From NCBI GenBank assembly GCA_003565195.1, contig PXCX01000264.1, forward strand, positions 1 through 12,413: a DNA stretch of 12,413 bases. Reading direction: 5' to 3'. The translations under genes and the position numbers were made by a program. How positions within the stretch are numbered: position 1 is the stretch's first letter; each line of letters begins with the position of its first letter. Shown piece by piece: positions 1 to 9,400 of the stretch. This DNA is from PVC group bacterium. Its GTDB lineage: Bacteria; Verrucomicrobiota; Kiritimatiellia; CAIKKV01; PXCX01. Under the pieces are notes generated by a model, which was given only the letters and a program-made list of their open reading frames with translations, searched no databases and was not told the DNA's origin.

Positions 1-144
1 ACCCCCGTGACCTCTTGCCCTGCATAGCCTTGGCGACGCGGGGTGTGTCACGGGTGAACACGTTCGGGTAAAACGGCGGCGATTCGCCCCGAACGTTCGC
101 TCCTGCCGGATAAACCGGCAGGGGGCATGGCCATATTGAGAATT
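1..144 (+). repeat. Three-hairpin structured repeat, copy 1 (inverted partner at 9755-9898)
   Basis: This 144-bp stretch reappears in reverse complement at 9755-9898 with six substitutions (about 96% identity). It contains three successive stem-loops: arms 4-11/47-54 (CCCGTGAC/GTCACGGG), 60-68/88-96 (ACGTTCGGG/CCCGAACGT) and 102-109/115-122 (CCTGCCGG/CCGGCAGG, loop ATAAA). The differences from copy 2 fall at 46, 69, 85, 97, 100 and 127, all outside the paired arms. The copy may extend left of the window. It lies upstream of pstS, separated from it by 272 bases. It could be a dispersed palindromic repeat, a terminator or insulator for the gene to the left, or a structured leader. The pairing and duplication are seen; the role is not known. 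Confidence 0.85.
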
Positions 145-416
145 GCTGTCAATTGCCGTGGTCGATCTTACACATTGCTAACAAAATCCGCATGGTCGAC
201 TCACCCGCTTCGGGTAATTTGGAGCTTGTCAACAGACGAGAACCCGCACGTCGCATGTTGACGGAGTGTCCAAACGGTGCGGGAACCGGTTGATGCACGA
301 AAGGATCTGGCATGGCGTAACCGCAAGCTGAAACCTCAAGACAAAAACCAAAACTCGATACAACCCTTAACGTTTCAACAACAATCGACATTCCAAACGC
401 AAGCAAAGGACATTTC
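145..416 (+). other. Intergenic region upstream of pstS
   Basis: No gene is supported in these 272 bases. They must carry the pstS promoter unless transcription enters from the left, but I find no convincing -35/-10 pair. TGTCAA, which resembles half of a PhoB-box repeat, occurs at 147-152 and 227-232. The second half of the direct repeat is missing both times, so a Pho box cannot be claimed. A small hairpin ACCCG-CTT-CGGGT lies at 203-215. The end of the region carries a good ribosome binding site, AAAGGA at 405-410, six bases before the pstS ATG. That fixes the start of pstS. Confidence 0.5.
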
Positions 417-1382
417 ATGAAACATCACGCATTGACATTGATCACGACCGCCATCATTGGCGCTTCGGTCGCACAGGCTCAAATCAAAATCGATCCCAAC
501 CTGCCGGAATACACGCCGGTGGCCGGTATCTCGGGCAATCTGAACTCGATCGGCTCGGACACCCTGAACAACCTGATGCTCCTCTGGGGCGAGGCGTTCC
601 GGGAGATGTATCCGAACGTGAACATCCAGGTGCAGGGCGCGGGATCCTCGACGGCCCCGGCGGCGTTGATCGACGCCACCGCCCAAATCGGGCCGATGAG
701 CCGTCCGATGACGGGCGCCGAAATCGACCGCTTCGAAGCGCGCTACGGCTACGCGCCGACGGCTGTGCGGGTCGGCATCGACGCGCTGGCGGTGTTTGTT
801 CATCGCGACAACCCGATCCAGGGGCTCAACCTGCAGCAGATCGACGCGATCTTTTCCAGCACCTATCGTCTGGGCGGCACCCCGATCCGGACCTGGGGCG
901 ATGTGGGGTTGACCGGCGACTGGGCCGATCGTCCCATCTCGCTGTATGGACGTAACGCGGTCAGCGGCACCTATGGCGTGTTCAAGAACATCGCCCTGGG
1001 CGGCGGCGACTTCGATGACGACCGTTATCAGGAGCAACCGGGCTCGTCCACCGTGGTGCAGTCCATCACGGCCGACCGTTTCGGCATCGGTTATTCCGGT
1101 ATCGGTTACGCCACGTCCGGCGTACGTTTCATCAACGTAGGCCCCGGCGACAGCCCGACGTCCCACGAGCCGACCCCCGAAAACGCGCTGGAAGGCAATT
1201 ATCCGCTGGCGCGCTTTCTGATGGTGTACGTCAACAAGAACCCTCGCGAGCCGATGGATCGTCTGACGTACGAATTCGTGCGTTTCATCAACTCGCGTCA
1301 AGGCCAGGAAATCGTCGTTCGTGACGGCTTTTTCCCCTTGCCGGCCGCGGTTTCCCAGGAAACCATGAACGCGATCAAATAA
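417..1382 (+). CDS. pstS: Phosphate ABC transporter, periplasmic phosphate-binding protein PstS
   Basis: A 321-residue secreted phosphate receptor that hands phosphate to the PstC-PstA channel. Residues 1-21 form a signal peptide: a short basic/His start, a hydrophobic stretch, then an AQA signal-peptidase I site at 19-21. There is no lipobox cysteine, so the mature protein should be soluble in the periplasm. Phosphate-contact loops typical of the family are visible: SIGSDTL at 44-50, GAGSSTA at 74-80, SRPM at 95-98 and GRNAVSGTYGVF at 178-189, the last containing the conserved Arg and Ser-Gly-Thr. Length is normal for PstS. The ATG is supported by AAAGGA six bases upstream. It is the first gene of a pstSCAB operon and is separated from pstC by a strong hairpin, which fits higher expression of the binding protein than of the membrane subunits. 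Induction by phosphate starvation is expected from the family but not demonstrated here. Confidence 0.95.
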   Translation: MKHHALTLITTAIIGASVAQAQIKIDPNLPEYTPVAGISGNLNSIGSDTLNNLMLLWGEAFREMYPNVNIQVQGAGSSTAPAALIDATAQIGPMSRPMTGAEIDRFEARYGYAPTAVRVGIDALAVFVHRDNPIQGLNLQQIDAIFSSTYRLGGTPIRTWGDVGLTGDWADRPISLYGRNAVSGTYGVFKNIALGGGDFDDDRYQEQPGSSTVVQSITADRFGIGYSGIGYATSGVRFINVGPGDSPTSHEPTPENALEGNYPLARFLMVYVNKNPREPMDRLTYEFVRFINSRQGQEIVVRDGFFPLPAAVSQETMNAIK

Positions 1383-1397
1383 GCACCCGTCATTCGT

Positions 1398-1427
1398 GCC
1401 GGAGGGCGTTTCGCGCCCTCCGGCTTT
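1398..1427 (+). terminator. Rho-independent terminator or attenuator between pstS and pstC
   Basis: A perfect 11-bp GC-rich stem has arms GCCGGAGGGCG at 1398-1408 and CGCCCTCCGGC at 1414-1424, with loop TTTCG and then TTTCTC. It begins 15 bases after the pstS stop. The U-tract is short, so partial termination is likely. That would raise pstS transcript relative to pstCAB, an arrangement commonly seen in binding-protein transport operons. The stem could also protect the 3' end of a pstS message. Confidence 0.75.
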
Positions 1428-1463
1428 CTCCCCCCCCATTGCCGCCCCGACAACGCCGACATC

Positions 1464-3764
1464 ATGACCAACCGCACCCCCAAACCGATCCCCGAACGGT
1501 TCATCGTGAAGCCCGCGACGTTGTGGTTCGACCGGTTCATGAACCACTTCATCAAAGTGGGCGGACTGTCGATCATCGTGGCGGTGTCGCTGATTTTCGT
1601 TTTTATCCTGATTCAAATCATTCCGCTGTTCCGGGGCGCTCGCGTCGCGCCCGACAGGACGATGCCGATCCCGGCCGACGATTACATCGCGCTGGGTTCC
1701 GACGAGTGGTCGGAACTGCCTTTTTTCCTGACCGCCGACGGGGCGTTGCGGTTTGTCGATACGACCGATCTCCCCGAGCCGTACCACCGCGGCATCTTCA
1801 CCCGGCAAGCCGGAATCGCACAAGTCGCGGACGTCACCGCGGTCGAATTCAATCCTTACGCAAGTCATCTGGTGTTGGGTTCGAATGACGGACGATTCAG
1901 CATCGTGGATGTCGTCTACCGGGCCACGCATCCGCCGCGCGGGGGACGCGAGGTGCAGGTGACCCTGGAGGAGACCCCTCCCCTGCGCATCGGCCGGGAA
2001 GGCCATCCGCTGCGTATTGTGGCGTATGGCGACCGCGGCGCCCGCAAGCTGCTGGCCGCGGCGCAATGGGTCGACGAGCGCTACGAACTGCACGCCGCTT
2101 CGCTGACGCAACGCCAGACGTTGATGGGCGCAGGCGAGTTGAGCGTCGAGCAAACCTTCGATTTAACGGAACACATTGACCGTCGGCCCGCTTTCCTGCT
2201 GGTGCCCCCCGATGCCGACGGCGTCGTAATCGGCCAGGACGACGGCGTCGTGCGTTATGTGCACTTCGATGGCCGCCGGTTCACGTTGCGACAGATCTTC
2301 GAGCCGTTTGCGGATTTGGACGACCCGCGCATCGCCTCCATGCATTTTCTGCTGGGGGATGTTTCGCTGGTCTTCACGGCCCACAACGGAGCGCAACGCG
2401 TCTTCAGCCTGTTTCGCGACCCGGACAAGGACATGCGGATCTGGGGACATACCAAGACCTTTCCGGACCTGCCCGGGCCGGCCACCTTCTTTTCGGCGGC
2501 CATGCGCAACAAGGGATTTCTGACCGGACGCGAGCGTTTCGCCACCTTGCGCTACAGCACGACGGAAAACATCCGCTGGGAACAGGAGCTGCCGTTCGAT
2601 GTGCATTTGGCCGAAATCGGACCGCGTTACAATCGGCTGCTGTTCCTGGACACGGAACACCAATTGCATTTTTACGACTTGCACGATCCGCATCCGCAGG
2701 CCGGTTGGCGCACGTACTTCGGCAAAATTCAGTACGAAGGACGGGCCGAAGCGGAATATTCCTGGCAGTCGACCGGCGGACGAGACGACTTCGAGCGCAA
2801 GCTTTCGCTGGTGCCATTGATCATCGGCACTTTGAAAGGCACCCTTTATGCGATGATCTTCGCGTTGCCGATCGCCTTGCTGGCCGCCATCTACACCTCC
2901 CAGTTTCTCAAGCCGGAGATCAAACGCTACGTCAAGCCCACCATGGAGATCATGGCGTCGCTGCCATCGGTGGTGCTGGGTTTCCTGGCCGCGCTCTGGC
3001 TGGCCCCGATCATGAGCAACGCGGTGCCATCGGTCATTCTGGCCACGACGTTCGTCATTGCCAGCGCCTTTGGCGTCGGTTTCGTTTGGGGACGCCTGCC
3101 GCGGCGTATTCGCATGCGGCTCAAACCGGGATACGAATTCATCGCCTTCGTCCCCGTCATGGCGTTGGTCGCCTATCTGGGCTGGCGTCTCGGGCCGGTG
3201 GTGGAAAATGCGTTTTTTGTCGTGACCGATCCGGACACCGGGCTTCGCATCGCGGATTTCCGCATGTGGTATCCCCGGGCCACGGGGTTGAGCTTCGAGC
3301 AACGCAACGCGTTTGTCGTGGGGTTCGTAATGGGGTTCGCGGTCATTCCGATCATCTACACCATTACCGAGGATGCGTTGTCGAACGTTCCCGATGCGTT
3401 CCGCTCCGGCTCGCTGGCGCTGGGCGCGAGCCGCTGGCAGACCGCCGTGCGGATCGTGCTCCCCACGGCCTCGGCCGGCATTTTTTCCGCCGTGATGATC
3501 GGCCTGGGCCGGGCGGTGGGCGAAACCATGATCGTGGTCATGGCCACCGGCAACACCCCGGTGACCCACTTGAACCCATTCACCGGCATGCGCACCTTGT
3601 CGGCGAACATCGCCGTTGAACTCCCGGAAGCGCCCTATCTCGGCACGTTGTACCGCACGTTGTTTCTGGGTGCGATGGTGCTATTTCTGATGACGTTCGT
3701 CGTCAATACCCTGGCCGAAATCATGCGCCAGCATTTGCGCGAACGCTACAAGGCCGTAGAGTAA
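1464..3764 (+). CDS. pstC: Phosphate ABC transporter permease PstC, long form with periplasmic beta-propeller-like domain
   Basis: At 766 residues this is more than twice the size of E. coli PstC (about 320). A cytoplasmic basic N-terminus is followed by one membrane helix at about 32-55. A large, probably periplasmic region runs from about 56 to 445. It has WD/propeller-like strands, for example VTAVEFNPYASHLVLGSNDG at 124-143 and later repeats of the form VIGQDDGVVRYV. The transport domain starts near 450 (GTLKGTLYAM from 455). Its EAA cytoplasmic loop, which docks on PstB, begins at about 636 (EDALSNVPDAFRSGSLALGA). An extra segment of about 90 residues (roughly 525-620) lies between transmembrane helices. 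Long PstC proteins are known in gammaproteobacteria and PVC bacteria; the role of the added domain is not established. No Shine-Dalgarno sequence precedes the ATG. The stop lies four bases before pstA, so translation is probably coupled. Confidence 0.93.
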   Translation: MTNRTPKPIPERFIVKPATLWFDRFMNHFIKVGGLSIIVAVSLIFVFILIQIIPLFRGARVAPDRTMPIPADDYIALGSDEWSELPFFLTADGALRFVDTTDLPEPYHRGIFTRQAGIAQVADVTAVEFNPYASHLVLGSNDGRFSIVDVVYRATHPPRGGREVQVTLEETPPLRIGREGHPLRIVAYGDRGARKLLAAAQWVDERYELHAASLTQRQTLMGAGELSVEQTFDLTEHIDRRPAFLLVPPDADGVVIGQDDGVVRYVHFDGRRFTLRQIFEPFADLDDPRIASMHFLLGDVSLVFTAHNGAQRVFSLFRDPDKDMRIWGHTKTFPDLPGPATFFSAAMRNKGFLTGRERFATLRYSTTENIRWEQELPFDVHLAEIGPRYNRLLFLDTEHQLHFYDLHDPHPQAGWRTYFGKIQYEGRAEAEYSWQSTGGRDDFERKLSLVPLIIGTLKGTLYAMIFALPIALLAAIYTSQFLKPEIKRYVKPTMEIMASLPSVVLGFLAALWLAPIMSNAVPSVILATTFVIASAFGVGFVWGRLPRRIRMRLKPGYEFIAFVPVMALVAYLGWRLGPVVENAFFVVTDPDTGLRIADFRMWYPRATGLSFEQRNAFVVGFVMGFAVIPIIYTITEDALSNVPDAFRSGSLALGASRWQTAVRIVLPTASAGIFSAVMIGLGRAVGETMIVVMATGNTPVTHLNPFTGMRTLSANIAVELPEAPYLGTLYRTLFLGAMVLFLMTFVVNTLAEIMRQHLRERYKAVE

Positions 3765-3768
3765 AGCG

Positions 3769-5472
3769 ATGACGAACCCACCTCCGACAACCTCGACGCG
3801 TCCCCAACCGCCGGCCGGTGAAACCTATGTCTGGGTCACCGGCATGGGGCTGACCATCGGATTGGTCATGATCCTGTTTCTGCTGGGTCTGATTCTGCGC
3901 AACGGAATCGGCGTGTTCTGGCCGCGACGCGTGGCGGAAGTCACCTTTCGCGAGGAACGCGACACCCGATTCCGAGAAGGCCTGCGGACGCTTGGCGTGA
4001 TCCTGCTGGAACAAGATCGCGACATTCGCGATCTGACCCCCGAACAAATCGAAAGCCCCGATCCGGCCGATCGCCGCGAAAAGCAGTTGTTCATCGGAAA
4101 CCGCGACGTGTATGGCCAATCCTTTGCGTTCTTCAATGCCGGAAACATTGCCGCCATCGACTATCCCGACAACGTCATCCGTGCCGAGCGTCTGGAGTGG
4201 GGCGACGCCTTGCTGTTTCCCGTGCGTCTGCACAGCCGCGACGGGGTCGAGATTCTGGCGGACGACCCGGCGTTTGACGGCACCCTGAACCGACTGGTGC
4301 GGGAAGTCGGCGACCGGCGCCGGGAAATCAACCGAATCGAACGCTTCGCCATCGGGCGCATCAACCTGCAGATGCGCGACCTCGAGTTGCGCGAGCGCTT
4401 TTTCGCCCGACAGGATGCGCTGACTCCCGAGCAGGAGGCGGAATACGCCACCGTGCGACAACGCATGGCGGAACTTCAGGCGGAATACGATCCGTTGGCG
4501 GCCCAGGCCGGCGTCCTGCGCGCCAGACAGATGGAATATACGTTGGATTACCGCGTCATCAGCGGCGAAGCACGCTCGATGCCGGTCGGGCACATTGTGC
4601 ACTACTATTATCCCAATCGATTGAACACGCCCGCGCGCGTTCGGTTGATGGCGCATCACATTTGGGATTTTCTCAGCGGCTACCCGCGCGAGGCCAATAC
4701 GGAAGGCGGCATTTTTCCCGCCATTTTCGGCACCTTCGTCATGACCCTGATCATGAGCATCGCGGTGATGCCGTTCGGCGTCATGGCCGCAATCTACTTG
4801 CGCGAGTACGCCCGGCAAGGGTCCCTGGTGCGAGCGGTACGGATCGCGATCAACAACCTCGCGGGCGTGCCGTCCATCGTCTTCGGCATTTTCGGGCTCG
4901 GCTTTTTCGTTTACCTGGTGGGCGGCACCATCGACAACCTGTTCTTTCCGCAAGCCTTGCCCACCCCGACCTTTGGCACCGGGGGCATCATGTGGGCGTC
5001 GCTGACCCTGGCCTTGATGACCGTGCCGGTGGTGATTGTCGCCACCGAGGAAGCGTTGGCCGCCGTGTCCCGCGGCGTGCGAGAAGGGTCGCTGGCCTGC
5101 GGGGCGTCAAAGTGGCAGACCATCCAACGCCTCGTCCTGCCCGCATCCGCCCCGGGCATCCTGACCGGGCTCGTACTGGCCATGGCCCGGGGCGCTGGCG
5201 AGGTGGCCCCGTTGATGTTGGTCGGGGTGGTCGCCCTGGCCCCCAACCTGCCCATCGACAGCATGTTCCCCTTCATCCACCTCGAACGCAAATTCATGCA
5301 CATGGGGTTCCACATTTACGATCTCGGCTTTCAATCGCCCGATTCCGAGGCGGCCAAGCCGATGGTTTTTGCGACCACATTGGTGTTGATCCTGCTCGTG
5401 GTGGTGTTGAACCTGCTGGCCATCATGGTGCGCAATCATTTGAGGAAGAAATATGCCGCCGACACATTCTAG
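3769..5472 (+). CDS. pstA: Phosphate ABC transporter permease PstA, long form with periplasmic coiled coil
   Basis: A 567-residue second permease subunit, compared with about 296 in E. coli. One membrane helix lies at about 24-50. A charged region of about 250 residues follows and should be periplasmic. Its stretch 175-255 is rich in Arg, Glu, Gln and Leu with heptad character and probably forms a coiled coil. The transport domain starts near 313 (GGIFPAIFGTFVMT). It contains the EAA loop for PstB at about 426-470 (TEEALAAVSRGVREGSLACGAS followed by KWQTIQRLVLPASAPGI) and ends with a basic cytoplasmic tail. The gene begins four bases after pstC. Both permeases carry enlarged N-terminal regions on the same side of the membrane, so these regions may pack together or contact PstS. 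That is inference. The next gene, pstB, begins 25 bases after the stop. Confidence 0.93.
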   Translation: MTNPPPTTSTRPQPPAGETYVWVTGMGLTIGLVMILFLLGLILRNGIGVFWPRRVAEVTFREERDTRFREGLRTLGVILLEQDRDIRDLTPEQIESPDPADRREKQLFIGNRDVYGQSFAFFNAGNIAAIDYPDNVIRAERLEWGDALLFPVRLHSRDGVEILADDPAFDGTLNRLVREVGDRRREINRIERFAIGRINLQMRDLELRERFFARQDALTPEQEAEYATVRQRMAELQAEYDPLAAQAGVLRARQMEYTLDYRVISGEARSMPVGHIVHYYYPNRLNTPARVRLMAHHIWDFLSGYPREANTEGGIFPAIFGTFVMTLIMSIAVMPFGVMAAIYLREYARQGSLVRAVRIAINNLAGVPSIVFGIFGLGFFVYLVGGTIDNLFFPQALPTPTFGTGGIMWASLTLALMTVPVVIVATEEALAAVSRGVREGSLACGASKWQTIQRLVLPASAPGILTGLVLAMARGAGEVAPLMLVGVVALAPNLPIDSMFPFIHLERKFMHMGFHIYDLGFQSPDSEAAKPMVFATTLVLILLVVVLNLLAIMVRNHLRKKYAADTF

Positions 5473-5480
5473 AAGCGTGC

Positions 5481-5486
5481 AAGGAG
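5481..5486 (+). promoter_or_regulatory. Ribosome binding site that sets the pstB start
   Basis: AAGGAG lies 11 bases before the ATG at 5498. An in-frame ATG at 5453 lies inside the end of pstA and would add 15 residues with no family resemblance. No comparable ribosome binding site precedes it, so 5498 is preferred. Confidence 0.7.
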
Positions 5487-5497
5487 AAACGCGCGAC

Positions 5498-6337
5498 ATG
5501 ACCACACCGCCCACCTCGGCCATCGAAGCACAGCGCCGCCCGAAAGTCGAGCCCCGATCCGAGAAATCGAAGCCAACCGGCAATCCGGAGCACATCCGCA
5601 TTGCGGACTACAGCTTCTATTACGGCATGTCACAGGCGTTGCATACCATCGACCTGGCCATTCCCGAACGACAGGCAACCGCCCTGATCGGGCCGTCCGG
5701 CTGCGGAAAGTCCACGCTGTTGCGGAATATCAACCGCATGAACGACTTGATCGACGGCATCCGGCATGAAGGCGACATCACCATCGCGGGCGAAAGCATT
5801 TACGATCCGTTTCTGGAAGTCATTTCGCTGCGCAAGCGCATCGGCATGGTGTTTCAAAAATCGAACCCGTTTCCCAAGACCATTTACGAGAACATCGTTT
5901 ACAGTTTGCGCGTGGCCGGTCGCAACAAAAAGTCCGAACTCGACGAAACGGTCGAAACCTCGCTCAAGGCCGCGGCATTGTGGGAAGAGGTCAAGGACCG
6001 GCTCAACCAAAGCGCGTTCAGCCTGTCCGGCGGCCAGATGCAACGCTTGTGCATTGCCCGCGCCATCGCCAATCGACCGGAAATTCTGCTGATGGACGAA
6101 CCGTGTTCGGCGCTGGACCCGATCGCCACGGGCAAGATCGAGGATTTGATCCATGAGTTGAAGCGGGAATACACCATCATCATCGTGACCCATAACATGC
6201 AGCAGGCCGCACGGGTTTCGGATCGGACCGCCTTCCTGTACATGGGCAAACTGATCGAATATGACGAGACGGAAAAAATCTTCATGGATCCCGCCGATCC
6301 GCAAACCGAGGCTTACGTGTCCGGGCGCTTCGGTTGA
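5498..6337 (+). CDS. pstB: Phosphate ABC transporter ATP-binding protein PstB
   Basis: A 279-residue cytoplasmic ATPase that powers phosphate import through PstC-PstA. All nucleotide-binding motifs are intact: Walker A GPSGCGKST at 65-73, Q-loop glutamine 120 in MVFQKSNPFP, signature LSGGQ at 176-180, Walker B ILLMDE at 196-201 with catalytic Glu201, and the H-loop histidine 232 in VTHNMQQAAR. The sequence NINRMNDL after Walker A and the FQKSNPFP-type Q-loop are typical of PstB rather than other importers. The N-terminus has about 30 extra polar residues. The start at 5498 is chosen for the AAGGAG upstream. This is the last gene of the operon. The usual partner phoU is not downstream; instead a convergent restriction gene follows. 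An AT-rich palindrome just past the stop may help end the transcript. Confidence 0.96.
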   Translation: MTTPPTSAIEAQRRPKVEPRSEKSKPTGNPEHIRIADYSFYYGMSQALHTIDLAIPERQATALIGPSGCGKSTLLRNINRMNDLIDGIRHEGDITIAGESIYDPFLEVISLRKRIGMVFQKSNPFPKTIYENIVYSLRVAGRNKKSELDETVETSLKAAALWEEVKDRLNQSAFSLSGGQMQRLCIARAIANRPEILLMDEPCSALDPIATGKIEDLIHELKREYTIIIVTHNMQQAARVSDRTAFLYMGKLIEYDETEKIFMDPADPQTEAYVSGRFG

Positions 6338-6374
6338 GTTGCACCTGCCCCCCATGTTTCTGAACCCATGCATC

Positions 6375-6455
6375 AGAATGTCCAACAGCCAACAAGGAAT
6401 ATCCAATTTCCAAATTTGATCATTGGACATTCCTTGCTGGATATTGGATATTCAG
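6375..6455. repeat. AT-rich imperfect palindromic repeat, copy A
   Basis: An 81-bp element whose reverse complement recurs at 12210-12283. It is itself an imperfect palindrome. The left part (TCCAACAGCCAACAAGGAAT at 6381-6400, then ATCCAAT) pairs with the right part (ATTGGACATTCC followed by TTGCTGGATATTGGA, to about 6447). This copy carries an extra GGATATT near its right end compared with copy B. It sits between the convergent pstB and restriction genes, where the long hairpin could act as a two-way transcription stop. It looks like a dispersed intergenic repeat family; no transposase is nearby. Confidence 0.8.
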
Positions 6456-6461
6456 TTACTG

Positions 6462-6481
6462 AAAAACCTGAGCGTGCTCAG
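6462..6481 (-). terminator. Probable rho-independent terminator of the restriction-modification gene
   Basis: Read on the minus strand just past the stop of the restriction gene, CTGAGC-AC-GCTCAG (6481-6468) is followed by G and five T residues (complement of AAAAA at 6462-6466). The stem is only six base pairs with a tight loop, so strength is uncertain, but position and T-tract fit an intrinsic terminator. Confidence 0.55.
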
Positions 6482-6489
6482 AGGCCAAA

Positions 6490-9400
6490 CTACCCTGAAA
6501 TCGTTTGCGTTTCGACGTCGGCATACAGGGCGTCGATGCGGGATTGGATTTCGAGGGTCCGGCCCAGGGCGGTTACGATCCGGCAGTAGGCACGAATGTC
6601 GTCGAGTTCGAGGCGGCGTTGCCTGCGGTCCTTGAGCCACTTCTGGCAGACCTGGTAACCGCCGACCGGGTACGTCCAGACGGATTCCGGCACCGGGGCG
6701 AAATGCTGAGTGGCATTGATGCACACGCGTTGTGCGGCGGCATCGTAGCGCAGACCGGATTTGCGGTCCTTGCCGATACGCCCATCCCCGTCACCCTCGA
6801 AGCGGCAGGCGGGCGGATCGAGATCCGGTGACGTGAGCAGGTGCAATCCGGTCAGTTTTTCGCCCAACGCGGCCATTTTTTTGAAAAGTTGTGCGTCCGC
6901 CGTGAACGGGATGCGCGGAAAGTCCATCTTCAGAAACGCGGCGTATTTCGTGCGGTAAGCGGGAGCATGGAGCACGGCGTAAAGGTAATGGAAGATGGCT
7001 TCGGGGGACGGTTCCTCGCCGTAGGCCGCCGTCAAGGCGGCGATCAAAGCGGAATTCAAATTGGACTTTTTCGCATCGTAAAGCGCTTCAGGCTCGAAAA
7101 GCATCATGTTCACCCAGCGGCGGCGATCCTCCTGTTGGGGTGGAAGCGGTTCCGGATAAATATACAGAGGGAAAAAGTAGTTGATGTCGTAGGCTGCAAC
7201 TGACTTGTGAGCGGCAATTGTCCTTGTCGCCAGGACCCCGGATTCCGCTTTGTGCTGTTTTGGCATGACCAACGCCGAATTATCCCCCACCAGCATGTGA
7301 CGCATGACTTCGTAGCGTCCACGTTCAATCATGGCGGGATGGTAAAACAACCAACGGGTGTCGAAGGGTCGGTAAAGGCAGGGTACGATCCGATCCTCCC
7401 AATCGTCGTCCTGCATCAGGGCGTTGCGTGCCGTTCGAACCGACCAGGAGCCGCTATCCCGCAATCCGTAGGTGACTTTGAGCATCTCATCGCTCAGGGC
7501 GGTGTCACGAAATTGGCGGATTCGGCGTAAAAGCGAGTCGCGATCAAAATCAAACACCACGGCGTCGCGAGCGGTCACGACGCCGACACTGTTTACGACA
7601 AACACATCGTTTACGCGCGGATAACGCTCGTAGCGACGCACGGCGGTCTCGTCACGACGGACAAACAGGTACCTGTCGGGGCGCGTCGCAAGCTTGCGCC
7701 AGCGGGTGTTGTCAAGCGCATGGGTGTCGAGCCACGTGTATTTTGTGTCGCGCTGACCCCAAAGATCGGCATGACGCACCACGGCATCAGCCTTGGGCTT
7801 GGGATCGCCGCCGCGTTTCACGAAAAAGGCAACTGCCACACCTTGGCGGATGTCGAAGACGTTTTTGTCGGGGCTGCCGTCCGGGCAGGTCTCCTTCTTG
7901 AGCGAATTGCCGTGCAGGTCAAGGATGTAGATGTCGTCGAAAGTCTTCATCAAGCTTTGGCGCATTCCGCGAAACGTCGGATTGTCCAGATAGCCATGAT
8001 TGGTGATCATGCCGACCACCCCGCGCCCGGCCTGGTCGATTTTCCATTGCGCGAACCTCAGGAACTTGACGTAATCGTCTTGCAGCCACTTGGGATTGCG
8101 CTCCCCGAGCGGTTGACCGTCGACCTGCTTGTAGGTGTCAATCAAACCGGTGATCCATTCGCCGATATTGGCCGAGTGCCCGGAATAGGGTGGATTGCCC
8201 AGAATCACAAGGATCGGGGTCTGCTGCTTGACCTTTCCAGCGAGGCGGGATTCTTCGGCAAGCGCAAAGAATCCGGGAAGTTGGCTTTGTTCCAGTTCAA
8301 CGTTGTCGAGCGTATTGGTCAGGTAAAACGGAATGCGTTCCTGATCCGTCAGGCGGTGGCCGAGTGCCTCGAGCAGGAAGCTCATCTTGAGATGCCCCAC
8401 CGCATAGGGGGCCATCATCAGTTCGAAGGCGTAGAAATTGCGCAGGATGTGGGTGCGGATGAAATCGGCGCGTCCGCCCTTGCCGTATGTGGCCTCGAAT
8501 TCGGCCACGGCCTGTTGGGCGGCCTGGGCAACAAAGGTCATGGTGCCGGCGGCGGGGTCGAGCAGGGTCACGCCTTCAGAGGCCAGACCTTCCCGCTTGC
8601 CGAAGTCGCTTTTCAGCAGGCCGTGGATTGAACGGACAATATACCCGACCACGGGTTCGGGCGTGTAGTAGACGCCGCGGCGTTCGCGCTCGGCGGGATC
8701 GTACTGGGCAAGAAAAGTCTCGTAAAAGTGGACAATCGGATCACTGCCCTTGCCCTCCTGGTAATAACTGTCGAGGATTCCGGGCGCATCGGCCAACGCC
8801 AACACCTCGGCCAGATCGTCCACGCACCAGGCCAGTTGATCAGGCAGGTTGCCCAGCGAGATGAATTGAAAAAGGTCACGCAGCACCCCGATGGTCTGTG
8901 GGATGTTGTCGAAGGCGGCGCGACGGTTGAAGCCTTCCGCGGTGCGGGTGCGGGCGGCAAACAGCCCGTAGGTGATCGTCTGGGCAAAGAGGTCGGCGAA
9001 GTCCCGAGGCGTCAGCGTCCCAATCAAAAACTTCTGGAACGCTTCGTAAAAACCGTTCAATCGAGCGGCGGCGGGGTCGGCGTTAGCGCGGTCGAGCAGA
9101 TCGAAAATGACATCCCGCAGGAAGCGGGTGCGCTTGGCCAATTCCAGCGCCAACGATGCGGCGGTAAAGACCCTGGGGAGGGAAAAGTCGAAAAAACGAT
9201 TCAGCAGGGCGTCGAGTTCGGCGGGTTTTTCAACGGGCGGCGCCTGCCCGAGACGGTTGAGCACCACGGAACGTCCGGCCACAACGGAATCCATGCACTC
9301 GCCGTTGCGATAGAGACGGAATTCAAGAAAATTGGTCAGGATCAGGTTTGGAAACGTTTCCCGGTAGCGTTGTAGCTGCTCGCTGTCCTCGATCGCATCC

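Noticed and set aside
146..164. Possible Pho box upstream of pstS
   Set aside because: CTGTCAA matches one half-site but the following half (CGTGGTC) does not match, and its distance from pstS is large with no promoter nearby.
375..2153. 592-codon open frame on the minus strand across pstS and pstC
   Set aside because: It is antisense to two clearly identified genes, its composition is dominated by Arg, Asp, His and Gly, and it shows no recognisable domain. It is a by-product of GC-rich codon use.
2163..4953. Two long minus-strand open frames (2163-3569 and 3721-4953)
   Set aside because: Both lie opposite pstC and pstA, with compositions typical of antisense frames and no domain signal.
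7720..8631. 303-codon plus-strand open frame inside the restriction-modification gene
   Set aside because: Entirely opposite the methyltransferase region, where motifs on the other strand are intact; no family resemblance.
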